From: Scandinavium sp051650185
GTDB taxonomy: Bacteria; Pseudomonadota; Gammaproteobacteria; Enterobacterales; Enterobacteriaceae
DNA length: 64,000 bases
Direction of reading: 5' to 3'
NCBI RefSeq assembly: GCF_051650185.1
Contig: NZ_JBOFIN010000137.1
Coordinates: 1-64,000 of the forward strand
Of the stretch, positions 25,165 to 33,797 are shown one piece after another. The position numbers and the translations under genes were made by a program. Each line of letters begins with the position of its first letter. The first letter of the stretch is position 1. The notes beneath the pieces were generated by a model that saw only the letters and a program-made list of their open reading frames with translations, was not told the DNA's origin and did no database searches.

Positions 25165-25725
25165 ATGCGTGTCAGTTCTGCACTCTTCACCCTGGTTACT
25201 GTTGTCGGCAGCTGCGCGTTGTCAGCCTACAGCCCGGCAGGACTGGCTAACAAAGAAGTCTGGATCGCGGGTGGAAGACTCAATTTTCACGGTGGCGTGG
25301 CTGATGCTGCTTGTGCCGTAGACGCAGCCAGCGCGAATCAAACCGTCCAGATGGGGCAGGTGCGCAAAGAAGCCTTTCACAGTATTGGCGACTGGCAGAC
25401 CCCCACCGATTTTCAAATCAAGCTTGAAGATTGCAGTACCAGCGTCAGTAAAAATGCCGCGGTCATGTTTACCGGACTCACTGACGGTAAAGATCCTCAG
25501 GTTTTTCAGGTCAGCGCAACAACAAATGCAGCCCAGGGTATCGGGATTGGCATCTTTGATTCGACGGGTTCGCTCGTTGTTCCTAATTCGACTCCTTTGA
25601 GAAGCACAAGACTTCTTGATGGAGAAACCGTCTTGCACTACAGCGCTAAATATCGGTCCACGGACCTCGTTGTGAAGCCTGGCATTGTGCAAACAGAAGT
25701 GTGGTTTAATATTTTATATCAATAG
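25165..25725 (+). CDS. Fimbrial pilin subunit 2
   Basis: 186 residues from the ATG at 25165, preceded by AAAGGATCG. The signal peptide runs to about GLA near residue 28. It has the cysteine pair (DAACAVD and LEDCSTS) and the C-terminal FNILYQ. The first 60 mature residues closely follow subunit 1 (QTVQMGQVR shared), suggesting a tandem duplication, whereas the C-terminal half has diverged. Probably a minor or adaptor pilin. Confidence 0.85.
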   Translation: MRVSSALFTLVTVVGSCALSAYSPAGLANKEVWIAGGRLNFHGGVADAACAVDAASANQTVQMGQVRKEAFHSIGDWQTPTDFQIKLEDCSTSVSKNAAVMFTGLTDGKDPQVFQVSATTNAAQGIGIGIFDSTGSLVVPNSTPLRSTRLLDGETVLHYSAKYRSTDLVVKPGIVQTEVWFNILYQ

Positions 25726-25784
25726 ATTAGCCACATTCTATTCGGATTCATCTCTCTTAAAAACTGAATATTTTGTAGGCTACT

Positions 25785-26489
25785 ATGAAGACTTTGACTA
25801 ATACCGCACATCGCTGTTTCAATATCACACTCGCAGCAGCCGCCCTCATGCTCTCCGTGCAAGCCGCACACGCAGGCGGCATTGCCCTCGGCGCAACCCG
25901 AGTGATTTATATGCAGGGTGAGAAGCAGGCCACCCTCCCTATCATTAACTCCACCGATAAAGGGACGTTCCTCATTCAGTCCTGGGTAACCAAAGCGGAT
26001 GAAACCAAGTCGACAGACTTTGTGCTGACGCCACCGCTGTTCGTCATTCATCCCAAAAAAGAAAATACCTTACGGATAATGTACACCGGCCCACAGCTTG
26101 CGACGGACAAAGAGAGCCTGTTTTACCTGAATGTGAAGGCGATCCCTTCTGTCGACAAGAGCCAGCTGCAGGGCAACACCCTGCAAATTGCGACTCAGAG
26201 CGTCATCAAGCTCTTCGTTCGCCCGAAAAATTTACCGACGCCGGCCATCGATGCGCCGAAAGCCCTGACCTGCAGCGTCAGTGGTAACAATCTGGTGATC
26301 AAAAACGCCTCTCCTTACCACGTAACGATGGTGAACCTGTATGTCGGGGGCCAGAGAGTCCATAACACCATGGTGCCACCAAAAGGAAAGGCACAGACCA
26401 CTATTCCTGGCGGGAAAACGGGCACCGTGACGTTTGAATCGGTGAATGATTTCGGCGCAAATACACCAAAACAGACCTGTACCCAGTAG
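25785..26489 (+). CDS. Periplasmic fimbrial chaperone 1 (PapD/FimC family)
   Basis: 234 residues with a signal peptide cut near AHA (30). Two Ig-like domains: the first has GATRVIY, with the conserved Arg that anchors the subunit C-terminus, and the second anchor Lys in SVIKLFVRP. LFVIHPKKENTLRI is the F1-G1 edge; the short F1-G1 loop fits the FGS class. It folds and caps pilins by donor-strand complementation and hands them to the usher. Next gene is the usher, 37 bp away. Confidence 0.93.
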   Translation: MKTLTNTAHRCFNITLAAAALMLSVQAAHAGGIALGATRVIYMQGEKQATLPIINSTDKGTFLIQSWVTKADETKSTDFVLTPPLFVIHPKKENTLRIMYTGPQLATDKESLFYLNVKAIPSVDKSQLQGNTLQIATQSVIKLFVRPKNLPTPAIDAPKALTCSVSGNNLVIKNASPYHVTMVNLYVGGQRVHNTMVPPKGKAQTTIPGGKTGTVTFESVNDFGANTPKQTCTQ

Positions 26490-26526
26490 CGGGTGATATT
26501 AATGGGTAAGGGTTGAATAGATAACA

Positions 26527-29166
26527 ATGTCTACGAATCGATTATTCTGTCCTGCGAGGCTATTTCGACTCACGCCTCTGGCAATGCTGGTCAGCCTTTT
26601 TCCACTGGAGGGGCTGGCTGAGAACTATTTCAACCCGGCCTTCTTATCCGCAGATCCGGATGCCGTGGCTGATTTATCGCATTTTGAAAGCGACAGCCAG
26701 GCGCCGGGCGTTTACCGCGTGGATATCTATCTGAATGAGAAGTTTCTCGACTCTCGCGATATCCTTTTTAAAGCCAGAGAAAAAAACGCAGACACCACGG
26801 AGAACGCGAAGGCCACAACCGGCGATGGTACCGGCCTTTATCCGTGCCTGAAAATCAAGTCGCTGGAAGCGGCTGGCGTTAACGTTTCCGCCATCGAATC
26901 CTTTAAGGGTAAACAGCACGATGAGTGCGTGAATATCGAAGAGTATATTCCTGCCGCGCAGTCCAGTTTAAACTTTGAACAATTACGCCTTGATCTCAGT
27001 ATCCCCCAGGCCGCCTTAGCGAACCAGATTCGTGGCTATATCCCACCTGAACGCTGGGACAATGGGATCAATGCGTTATTGCTTAATTACCAGTTCACCG
27101 GCTCAAACAGCCACAAGCGTACCGAAGAGGGAAAAGGCACTGATACCAGCTATTTTCTTAACCTTAACAGCGGGCTAAATCTTGGCCCCTGGCGCTTACG
27201 CGATACCTCTACCTTCAGCTACAACAAAGAGAACGGGCGCAGCGAAAAGGACTGGGAACACATCAGCACCTACGTTGAGCGAGCGATTATTCCATTCAGA
27301 AGCACGCTGGTTGTAGGCGACACCTATACCAACTCTGATATTTTTGACGGAATGACCATCCGCGGAGCGAAGCTGGAAACAGATGAAAACATGCTTCCGG
27401 ACAGCCAGCGCGGCTTTGCCCCGACCGTGCGCGGCATCGCTAAAACCAACGCCCAGGTCACCATCAAGCAGAACGGCTACACCATTTACCAAAGCTATGT
27501 GCCGCCCGGCGCTTTTGAAATTAATGACCTTTACGCCACCTCTTCCAGTGGTGACCTTGTCGTTGAAGTCAAAGAGAACGATGGCAGCACCAATAGCTAT
27601 ACCGTGCCCTACTCTTCCGTGCCTTTATTACAGCGTGAAGGGCATGTGAAATATTCCGTCGTCGGTGGACGCTATCGCAGCAGCAGCGATCAGCAGGATG
27701 ACGTCGACCTGGCGCAGTTCACCCTCATCTGGGGCTTACCTCACGGCATTACCACCTATGGTGGCGCCCAGATGACCAAAAACTACCGCTCGCTGGCGCT
27801 CGGACTGGGTTTTAACCTGGGTAGCTACGGTGCCGTTTCCGCCGATATTACCCAGGCCCACAGCACCCTGATGGATGACACTGAACACCGCGGACAGTCT
27901 TTGCGTTTCCTGTACGCGAAATCCCTGAATGAGGTAGGCACAAACATCCAGCTGCTGGGCTATCGTTACTCGACAAAGGGCTACTACAGCCTTGCAGAAA
28001 CCACCTATCGTCATATGTCGGGATATACCGTCGATACGCAGGATGGTCCGGAAGAGTATGAACCCTCGTGGACGGACTATTACAACCTTTACTACAACAA
28101 ACGCGGCAAGATTGAAGCGAACCTTTCGCAGCAGCTGCATGAATATGGATCGCTGTATCTGACGGCCAGCCGCCAGAGCTACTGGAACACTGACGAAACC
28201 AATACCCTGGTGCAGATGGGCTACAGCGGCTCGATCGGTTCGGTCAACTATAACCTGAGCTACAACTACAACAAGTCACCGGGTTCAGAGGATAAAGACC
28301 AGATCTTCGCGCTCAATTTCTCCCTGCCGTTAAGCCAGTGGCTGTCGCCGGGCGGCGGGACAACGATGTCTCAACATAATATGTACGCGACGATGAACAC
28401 CAGCACTGACGCGCATGGCAACATGTCTCAGAGTGCCGGTCTGGGCGGTACACTGCTTGACGATAACAACCTCGATTACAGCATTCAGCAGGGCTACAGC
28501 AACCATGGTGGTGCGCTGAATGGCTCGGCCAACATGAGCTACAAAGGCACCTATAACCAGGCAAACGTGGGTTACAGCTATAGCGATCACGGCGATTATC
28601 AACAGGTTAACTATGGCCTGTCAGGCGGTATTGTCGCCCACCGCCATGGTGTGACCTTCAGCCAACCGCTGGGTGATACCAACGTGCTGATTGCAGCGCC
28701 TGGCGCTTCGGATGTGCATATTGATGGCAATAACGGCCTTCGCACCGACTGGCGTGGCTACGCCATAGTGCCTTACGCCACCAACTACCGCATGAACCGC
28801 ATGTCGATTGATACCAATACGCTTAAGAATAATGTTGATATCGAGGATTCGGTGGCGACCGTCGTGCCAACCAAAGGCGCGCTGGTGTTAGCGGAATTTA
28901 AGGCACATGTCGGTATTCGTGCACTCATTTCGCTGATGCGCAACGGGCGTCCTGTGCCGTTTGGCGCGACCGTCTCTCGCGATGACGAAGGCAGCAGCAG
29001 TCTTGTGGGTGACGACGGTCAGGTCTATCTCACCGCGCTGGCGCCGAAAGGAAAACTCATGGCTCAGTGGGGAGAAGGCAGCGAGTCGCAGTGCGAATTC
29101 GACTACGTACTGCCCGCCGATGCTGAAGAGCAATTGATGACCAAACTGACGGGGGAGTGCAAGTGA
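26527..29166 (+). CDS. Outer membrane fimbrial usher (FimD/PapC family)
   Basis: 879 residues, normal usher size. After the signal peptide the N-domain begins NYFNPAFLSADPDAVADLSHFE, the gamma-type usher start. A 24-strand barrel and plug follow (KTNAQVTIKQNGYTIYQSYV and PPGAFEINDLY are typical). The C-domain contains LTALAPKGKLMAQWG with a CEFDY cysteine. It is the secretion and assembly pore for the pilus. The next gene starts 4 bp inside its end. Confidence 0.96.
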   Translation: MSTNRLFCPARLFRLTPLAMLVSLFPLEGLAENYFNPAFLSADPDAVADLSHFESDSQAPGVYRVDIYLNEKFLDSRDILFKAREKNADTTENAKATTGDGTGLYPCLKIKSLEAAGVNVSAIESFKGKQHDECVNIEEYIPAAQSSLNFEQLRLDLSIPQAALANQIRGYIPPERWDNGINALLLNYQFTGSNSHKRTEEGKGTDTSYFLNLNSGLNLGPWRLRDTSTFSYNKENGRSEKDWEHISTYVERAIIPFRSTLVVGDTYTNSDIFDGMTIRGAKLETDENMLPDSQRGFAPTVRGIAKTNAQVTIKQNGYTIYQSYVPPGAFEINDLYATSSSGDLVVEVKENDGSTNSYTVPYSSVPLLQREGHVKYSVVGGRYRSSSDQQDDVDLAQFTLIWGLPHGITTYGGAQMTKNYRSLALGLGFNLGSYGAVSADITQAHSTLMDDTEHRGQSLRFLYAKSLNEVGTNIQLLGYRYSTKGYYSLAETTYRHMSGYTVDTQDGPEEYEPSWTDYYNLYYNKRGKIEANLSQQLHEYGSLYLTASRQSYWNTDETNTLVQMGYSGSIGSVNYNLSYNYNKSPGSEDKDQIFALNFSLPLSQWLSPGGGTTMSQHNMYATMNTSTDAHGNMSQSAGLGGTLLDDNNLDYSIQQGYSNHGGALNGSANMSYKGTYNQANVGYSYSDHGDYQQVNYGLSGGIVAHRHGVTFSQPLGDTNVLIAAPGASDVHIDGNNGLRTDWRGYAIVPYATNYRMNRMSIDTNTLKNNVDIEDSVATVVPTKGALVLAEFKAHVGIRALISLMRNGRPVPFGATVSRDDEGSSSLVGDDGQVYLTALAPKGKLMAQWGEGSESQCEFDYVLPADAEEQLMTKLTGECK

Positions 29167-29705
29167 GAAACCCGGCCCTCAAATTCGTGCTCGCCCTGAG
29201 CTTAATCGGCGGTGCCCTCAGCACCGCTTATGCGGACGATCTTCCTTACAACTTATTAATCTCCGGGACGATCATTCCCCAGACCTGCGATGTAGAAAGT
29301 GACAGCCAGAGTCAGACGGTCACCATTGGCGATTTTTCTCCGTCTGATTTTCCAGGCGTTGGCAGCGTGAGTACCGCTAAAGATTTTCAAATCAAGCTGA
29401 CCGGCTGCACAGCGGGCATTACGGGCGCAAAAGTGGCCTTTACCGGCAATGCCGATGCGACTGATCCGACCCTGCTGGCCTTAAGCGATACCGGCAGCAC
29501 CGGCAGTATGGCAACTGGCATCGGCGTTCAGATCCTCGACAGTAGCCAAAAGGTTATTCCGATAAACAATGCTGATTCGGATGTCTATGCCCTCCAGGAG
29601 GGCGACAACCAGCTCAACTTTGCCCTGCGCTACAAGTCAACGGCCGCCACAGTCACCAGCGGTGAGGCAACTGCGGTGATGTATTTCGACCTCAACTATC
29701 AATAA
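29163..29705 (+). CDS. Fimbrial pilin subunit 3
   Basis: 180 residues from a GTG at 29163 that overlaps the usher stop (GTGA) and follows GGGGGAG. A GTG at 29157 is possible but lies inside the ribosome site. The signal peptide ends near AYA (24). Pilin cysteines occur in PQTCDVE and LTGCTAG, and it ends FDLNYQ. Likely a minor subunit between shaft and tip. Confidence 0.85.
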   Translation: MRNPALKFVLALSLIGGALSTAYADDLPYNLLISGTIIPQTCDVESDSQSQTVTIGDFSPSDFPGVGSVSTAKDFQIKLTGCTAGITGAKVAFTGNADATDPTLLALSDTGSTGSMATGIGVQILDSSQKVIPINNADSDVYALQEGDNQLNFALRYKSTAATVTSGEATAVMYFDLNYQ

Positions 29706-29714
29706 GGACTGACG

Positions 29715-30242
29715 ATGAACCTGAAAGCGCTTTTATTGGTAGCCATCAGCGGATGTCTCTCACTTTCCGCGACTGCTCACGCAGCAGGTGGAACCATCAA
29801 TGTAGCGGGCCATATTCTCGACAACACGTGCGTTGTCGCCGTTGACTCAGAAAACATTACCGTCAAACTCGGCGACGTGGCGAGCAAAGACCTCAGCGAA
29901 GCAGGGAAGACATCCTTGCCACAGGCCTTCACCATCAATCTGGAAAAGTGCGGCGGTTCGGCCAGTAACGTCAGCGTGTCGTTCGAAGGTACGCCGGATG
30001 CCAACAATACCGATTTGCTGGCCATCGCTGCCGGAGCGGGTAACGCCAGCGGGATCGGGATCGCTCTCTACGATCAAAGCAACAGCCTCATTCCAATCAA
30101 TACCGTGGGAGAAAGCACCAAACTGATCCCCGATCAGGCAACCGTGGCGCTACTGTTTTACGCCAACTTTATGGCTAACGGCCAGCCGGTGATCGCAGGT
30201 ACTGCCACGGCCTCAGCGACGTTTACCCTTCATTATGCGTAA
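29715..30242 (+). CDS. Fimbrial pilin subunit 4
   Basis: 175 residues. The signal peptide is cut near AHA (23). Cysteines lie in DNTCVVA and LEKCGGS, and the end is FTLHYA. It follows subunit 3 by 9 bp and overlaps chaperone 2 by 8 bp, so it may be the specific client of that second chaperone. Confidence 0.85.
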   Translation: MNLKALLLVAISGCLSLSATAHAAGGTINVAGHILDNTCVVAVDSENITVKLGDVASKDLSEAGKTSLPQAFTINLEKCGGSASNVSVSFEGTPDANNTDLLAIAAGAGNASGIGIALYDQSNSLIPINTVGESTKLIPDQATVALLFYANFMANGQPVIAGTATASATFTLHYA

Positions 30243-30936
30243 TTTCTGCCTCTGTCTGCTTTTGCTTTGCTTCACGCTCTCCAGCCGCGCGGGTATCGTG
30301 ATTGGCGGCACCCGCTTTATCTATCAGGAAGGCCAGCCCAGCCTTGGCGTAACGCTGCGTAATACCAGCACTCGTCCATGGCTGGTGAATACCCATATCT
30401 ACACCAACGGGCAGTGGGCTGGCACCATCGCGCCGATGGCAAAGCAGAATCCGTTAACATTTAGCGCTATCCCTCCGCTGTTTACCCTCCGGTCCGGCGG
30501 GGAAAATGCGTTACGCATCATTCAGGTGGATCCGAATTTGCCCAAAGACAGGGAATCGCTCTTTACTCTGAGCATTGCGGCGATCCCCTCCGGCCACAGC
30601 GACGGGAATTCAGTTCAGATGGCCGTGCGCTCGGGCCTGAAGCTGATTTACCGCCCCTCAGGTCTGAAGGGAAAGGGGGAAAAAGCCTGGCAGCAGCTGA
30701 AATGGACGCAGGCCGGGAAAGCACTCCAGGTCGCCAATCCAACTCCCTACTACGTCACCCTCTTTAATCTGAAAATCAATGGCAAGATACAGCCTGATGC
30801 CGGGGTGGTTGCGCCTTTTAGTCAGCGTAAAGTGGAAGGTTGCGCACAAAGTGCAGGGTGCCAGATCCAATGGCAAACCCTGAACGACTACGGCAAAGTG
30901 ATGCCCGCCGTCACCGCCTCCCTGGGCCGTGGGTGA
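30235..30936 (+). CDS. Periplasmic fimbrial chaperone 2 (PapD/FimC family)
   Basis: 233 residues with a short signal peptide (cut near SRA, 19). GGTRFIYQEG and SGLKLIYRP carry the anchoring Arg and Lys; LFTLRSGGENALRI is the donor edge. It is clearly a functional paralogue of the first chaperone but diverged. The C-terminal domain has a cysteine pair (EGCAQSAGCQ) that chaperone 1 lacks at this place. Overlaps of 8 bp with pilin 4 and about 0-8 bp with the next gene point to tight coupling. Confidence 0.92.
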   Translation: MRNFCLCLLLLCFTLSSRAGIVIGGTRFIYQEGQPSLGVTLRNTSTRPWLVNTHIYTNGQWAGTIAPMAKQNPLTFSAIPPLFTLRSGGENALRIIQVDPNLPKDRESLFTLSIAAIPSGHSDGNSVQMAVRSGLKLIYRPSGLKGKGEKAWQQLKWTQAGKALQVANPTPYYVTLFNLKINGKIQPDAGVVAPFSQRKVEGCAQSAGCQIQWQTLNDYGKVMPAVTASLGRG

Positions 30937-30940
30937 CAGC

Positions 30941-32659
30941 ATGACGATGTCCACTTACTCCCCGCATTTCACAACTACGCGCGCAGGGGCAAGTTTTTTG
31001 TTTGTGCTGGGAATGGCGATTTATTGGCTGATCGTCATGCATCTCCCGCTGAGCAATGTCGGGGGGAGAGGCGTTCAGCTTCCGCTCAACAGCCTGAGCT
31101 GGGCCAGTATTCTGTCGCTGATTGCCCTTTTCTGGGTCTTCCCTTCCTCTTGTTCCAGAGCCACTTTTCCTGTCCCGGCGATGCTCGTCGGTTCAGTGCT
31201 GCTCACCCTGCCTCTGCTGTGGTCGCCCACGCGCGAAATGCGGCTGAATGGCGCAACGGCCATCGCCGGACTCTGGGGAGGATGTTTATTTATCCTGACT
31301 CTGCTGCGTTGCTCGCTGTCAGGAAAATCCCGCCATCTTTTACTCACTTGTATGGCGCTGGCCGGGATGATTCAGGGCAGCCTGGTGCTGATGGAATTGT
31401 ACGGCCGCCCGGAGTGGCTCCCGGCAGTCTGGCAAACCTTCATTGCAAAGTATGGTCGTGGTGGCGTGGGCGTGTTCCAGCAGGTCAATGTCACCAGCAG
31501 TTTTTTAGCGATGGCACTGACCGTTGCCATGCTGCAACTCACCAACCGTGAAGCCCGCCTGACGCATCCTCGCTTCGAAAAAGCGCGGCAGACAGTGCTC
31601 GGTGCGGCGGTGACATTCCTCACCATGATCCTTGTGCTGCTCTATTCCCGCACGGGCTGGCTGGCCTGTGCAGTCGTGGCGGCTGGCATGATCTTTCTGG
31701 TGCTTCGCTCGCCGTTTCGCCATCAGGCACACAACGGCAAATTACTTTGCCTGCTGCTGGTAGCGGGCGGGGTGGCCGGGCTGCTGCTGCTCAATATGTC
31801 GGTCACCCGGGCGCTTGAGCTGCATGAGGGTTCTAACCTTCAGCGGATCCTCACCTTACGAAACACGCTGACGTTAAGCCTTCAGCATCCGTTTATCGGT
31901 CATGGGGCTGGCAGCTATGAAGGCCTGTATCAGAACTGGCTGGCGGCGTTACCTGGTGGAAATCCCGGTAAGGAAATCATGGCCCATCCGCACAATGAGC
32001 TGTTGTATCAGTTCTTTGAGGGAGGCTTTGTCGCCTTAGCCGGGGCAATTATCTGGTTCTGTCTGTGGTTGCGCCAGGGGTTCAAAGTCGGCAATTTACA
32101 GCAGGCCGGAGCCTGGCTTGCGATGGTACCCGTTCTGCTGCATACCCAGCTTGAGTTTCCGCTCTACTACTCGGTTCCGCACTGGCTCACGCTGTTGCTG
32201 CTTTTCCGCTTATCGCTGCGTGAAGAAGAACTTACACAACCCACCAGTAAACATTCCGCAGCAAGTCTGATCATGCATGGTGCGATGGCCAGCATTGCCA
32301 TCGCCGGTGCTGCCCTGGCCGCCCTGACCTTCCACGCTAATCAGGTGATGGATTTACTGGAGGACCAGAAGCTCGCTACGCCTCAGGTCATCAGAACATT
32401 GTCTGTTCCCTGGGCTGCCCGCCTGCGCTATCACCACGACCTGGATTTACTGACGCTGATGGAATTCCGGCAAAAGCAGGATCGGCAGGCTCTGGAGACT
32501 TTCACGCAAAACAATGCCTTATGGCTGAGCGTCCATGCGGATGCCGATATGTATCAAAACCAGATAGCCGTGCTGGCTTTCCTGCAACGGCGCGATCAAG
32601 CCAAAGCCTGGAAGGAAAAAGCCCGACGCACTTTCCCGTGGGATGAGCGCTTTCAGTAA
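30941..32659 (+). CDS. PglL/Wzy_C-type O-oligosaccharyltransferase-like membrane protein
   Basis: 572 residues from the ATG at 30941; a GTG at 30929 is possible. About ten to twelve membrane helices are followed by a soluble C-terminal region of about 120 residues. It carries the marks of the O-OTase/ligase superfamily: GVFQQVN at 177-183 (PglL_A-like), SRTGW at 236-240, the periplasmic HPHNELLYQFFEGG at 349-362 (Wzy_C histidines), and QLEFPLYYS at 403-411 (Wzy_C_2-like). Such enzymes move a lipid-linked glycan onto Ser/Thr of exported proteins. Lying inside a fimbrial operon between chaperone 2 and the adhesin, it probably acts on a pilus subunit. O-antigen ligase or polymerase is less likely because no glycan genes are near. 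Confidence 0.8.
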   Translation: MTMSTYSPHFTTTRAGASFLFVLGMAIYWLIVMHLPLSNVGGRGVQLPLNSLSWASILSLIALFWVFPSSCSRATFPVPAMLVGSVLLTLPLLWSPTREMRLNGATAIAGLWGGCLFILTLLRCSLSGKSRHLLLTCMALAGMIQGSLVLMELYGRPEWLPAVWQTFIAKYGRGGVGVFQQVNVTSSFLAMALTVAMLQLTNREARLTHPRFEKARQTVLGAAVTFLTMILVLLYSRTGWLACAVVAAGMIFLVLRSPFRHQAHNGKLLCLLLVAGGVAGLLLLNMSVTRALELHEGSNLQRILTLRNTLTLSLQHPFIGHGAGSYEGLYQNWLAALPGGNPGKEIMAHPHNELLYQFFEGGFVALAGAIIWFCLWLRQGFKVGNLQQAGAWLAMVPVLLHTQLEFPLYYSVPHWLTLLLLFRLSLREEELTQPTSKHSAASLIMHGAMASIAIAGAALAALTFHANQVMDLLEDQKLATPQVIRTLSVPWAARLRYHHDLDLLTLMEFRQKQDRQALETFTQNNALWLSVHADADMYQNQIAVLAFLQRRDQAKAWKEKARRTFPWDERFQ

Positions 32660-32702
32660 ACCGCCCATGATGACTTTAACGTTTAACAAAAGCTGCACTC
32701 TT

Positions 32703-33770
32703 ATGATGAGAAGATTAATCAACTTAACACTTTCACTGCTGTGCCTGGTCGGCCTGTTATCGGGCGTAGCCCAGGCTGATACTGGCCCCTGTAACCCGGA
32801 AGGGGGGACGGTTTCAGCCAGTTATGACTACGGTAACAACACCATTACCGAACCTGATCAAAATGCCGTTGGTACCATCATCCCAGCTATTGTGCTTCAG
32901 GCTCCGAGTGGCTCGATTAACATCGTCTGTAGCTGCACGGGTGGGCCTTATCAGTGGTTATGGCTTTGGGGAGATACCACTTTACCCCTTGAAGAGACCA
33001 TCAATGGGCTCAACTACTTTGGCGTGCCTGGTAATGAATATCTTCAGGTCGCACTGGAGTCCAATACCAGCGGAGGGACCTACTACTCCTTCCCCTTTGA
33101 TGGCAAACACAACTACTCCGCTACCAAAGCGTACAAATGCGGTGCTAGTAACGCAATTGCAATCGGCAGTACGCACACAGGCAGCATGCTGCGCGTCACG
33201 CTGAGAATTAAGAAGTCCTTTATCGGCAGCTCTTATCTGGCCAGTACTTATGTAGGCTCCACCTACTGGACCATCGGCGATGTAGCCGCCCCGAGCCATG
33301 GCTCTATTGCCGCAGTAGATATGTACATCTCAGGCAGCGTCACTGTGCCACAAAACTGTACGGTAAACGCAGGTACGCAGATTGTTGTTCCTCTGGGCGA
33401 TATTTTCAGTGGCGATTTCACCACTGCGGGGGATAAGGCCAAAAACTATACGCCTAAGACCTTTAACGTGCCGGTGGAGTGCAACAGCGTGAATGCTTAT
33501 GCGCAATTGTCGCTCAGGGTGCAGGGCACGCCATCTTCGTCTCAACCCCAGGCTCTTGAGACCGGGAATCCGGATGTTGGTATTGTGATAGCAGACAGCG
33601 ATGGCAAAGTGTTAGCGCCTAACGACGCCACCACCAGCACGCATTTTACGCTCGATGCATCCAGTAAAGCCAACGTATCGCTGCAAACCTACCCGATTAG
33701 CACCACGGGTAAAGCACCGGGCGAAGGCACATTTTCCTCTCTTGCACTGCTGCGCGTCGATTTCGACTGA
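32703..33770 (+). CDS. Two-domain fimbrial tip adhesin
   Basis: 355 residues if started at the ATG at 32703. The frame opens at 32643, overlapping the transferase gene, but only the later ATG pair gives a clean signal peptide (MMRRLINLTLSLLCLVGLLS, cut after AQA). The N-terminal domain (about 26-210, Cys30, 76, 78, 146) is rich in Tyr, Trp, Gly, Ser and Thr and matches no lectin I recognise. The C-terminal pilin domain (about 212-355) has cysteines in PQNCTVN and VECNS. It ends RVDFD without the usual Tyr. The size and order fit a FimH-like tip adhesin. A Ser/Pro loop, TPSSSQP near 277-283, is a candidate glycan acceptor. Confidence 0.82.
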   Translation: MMRRLINLTLSLLCLVGLLSGVAQADTGPCNPEGGTVSASYDYGNNTITEPDQNAVGTIIPAIVLQAPSGSINIVCSCTGGPYQWLWLWGDTTLPLEETINGLNYFGVPGNEYLQVALESNTSGGTYYSFPFDGKHNYSATKAYKCGASNAIAIGSTHTGSMLRVTLRIKKSFIGSSYLASTYVGSTYWTIGDVAAPSHGSIAAVDMYISGSVTVPQNCTVNAGTQIVVPLGDIFSGDFTTAGDKAKNYTPKTFNVPVECNSVNAYAQLSLRVQGTPSSSQPQALETGNPDVGIVIADSDGKVLAPNDATTSTHFTLDASSKANVSLQTYPISTTGKAPGEGTFSSLALLRVDFD

Positions 33771-33797
33771 TTGCCCTGCGGCGTGGCAGTTCGCCTG

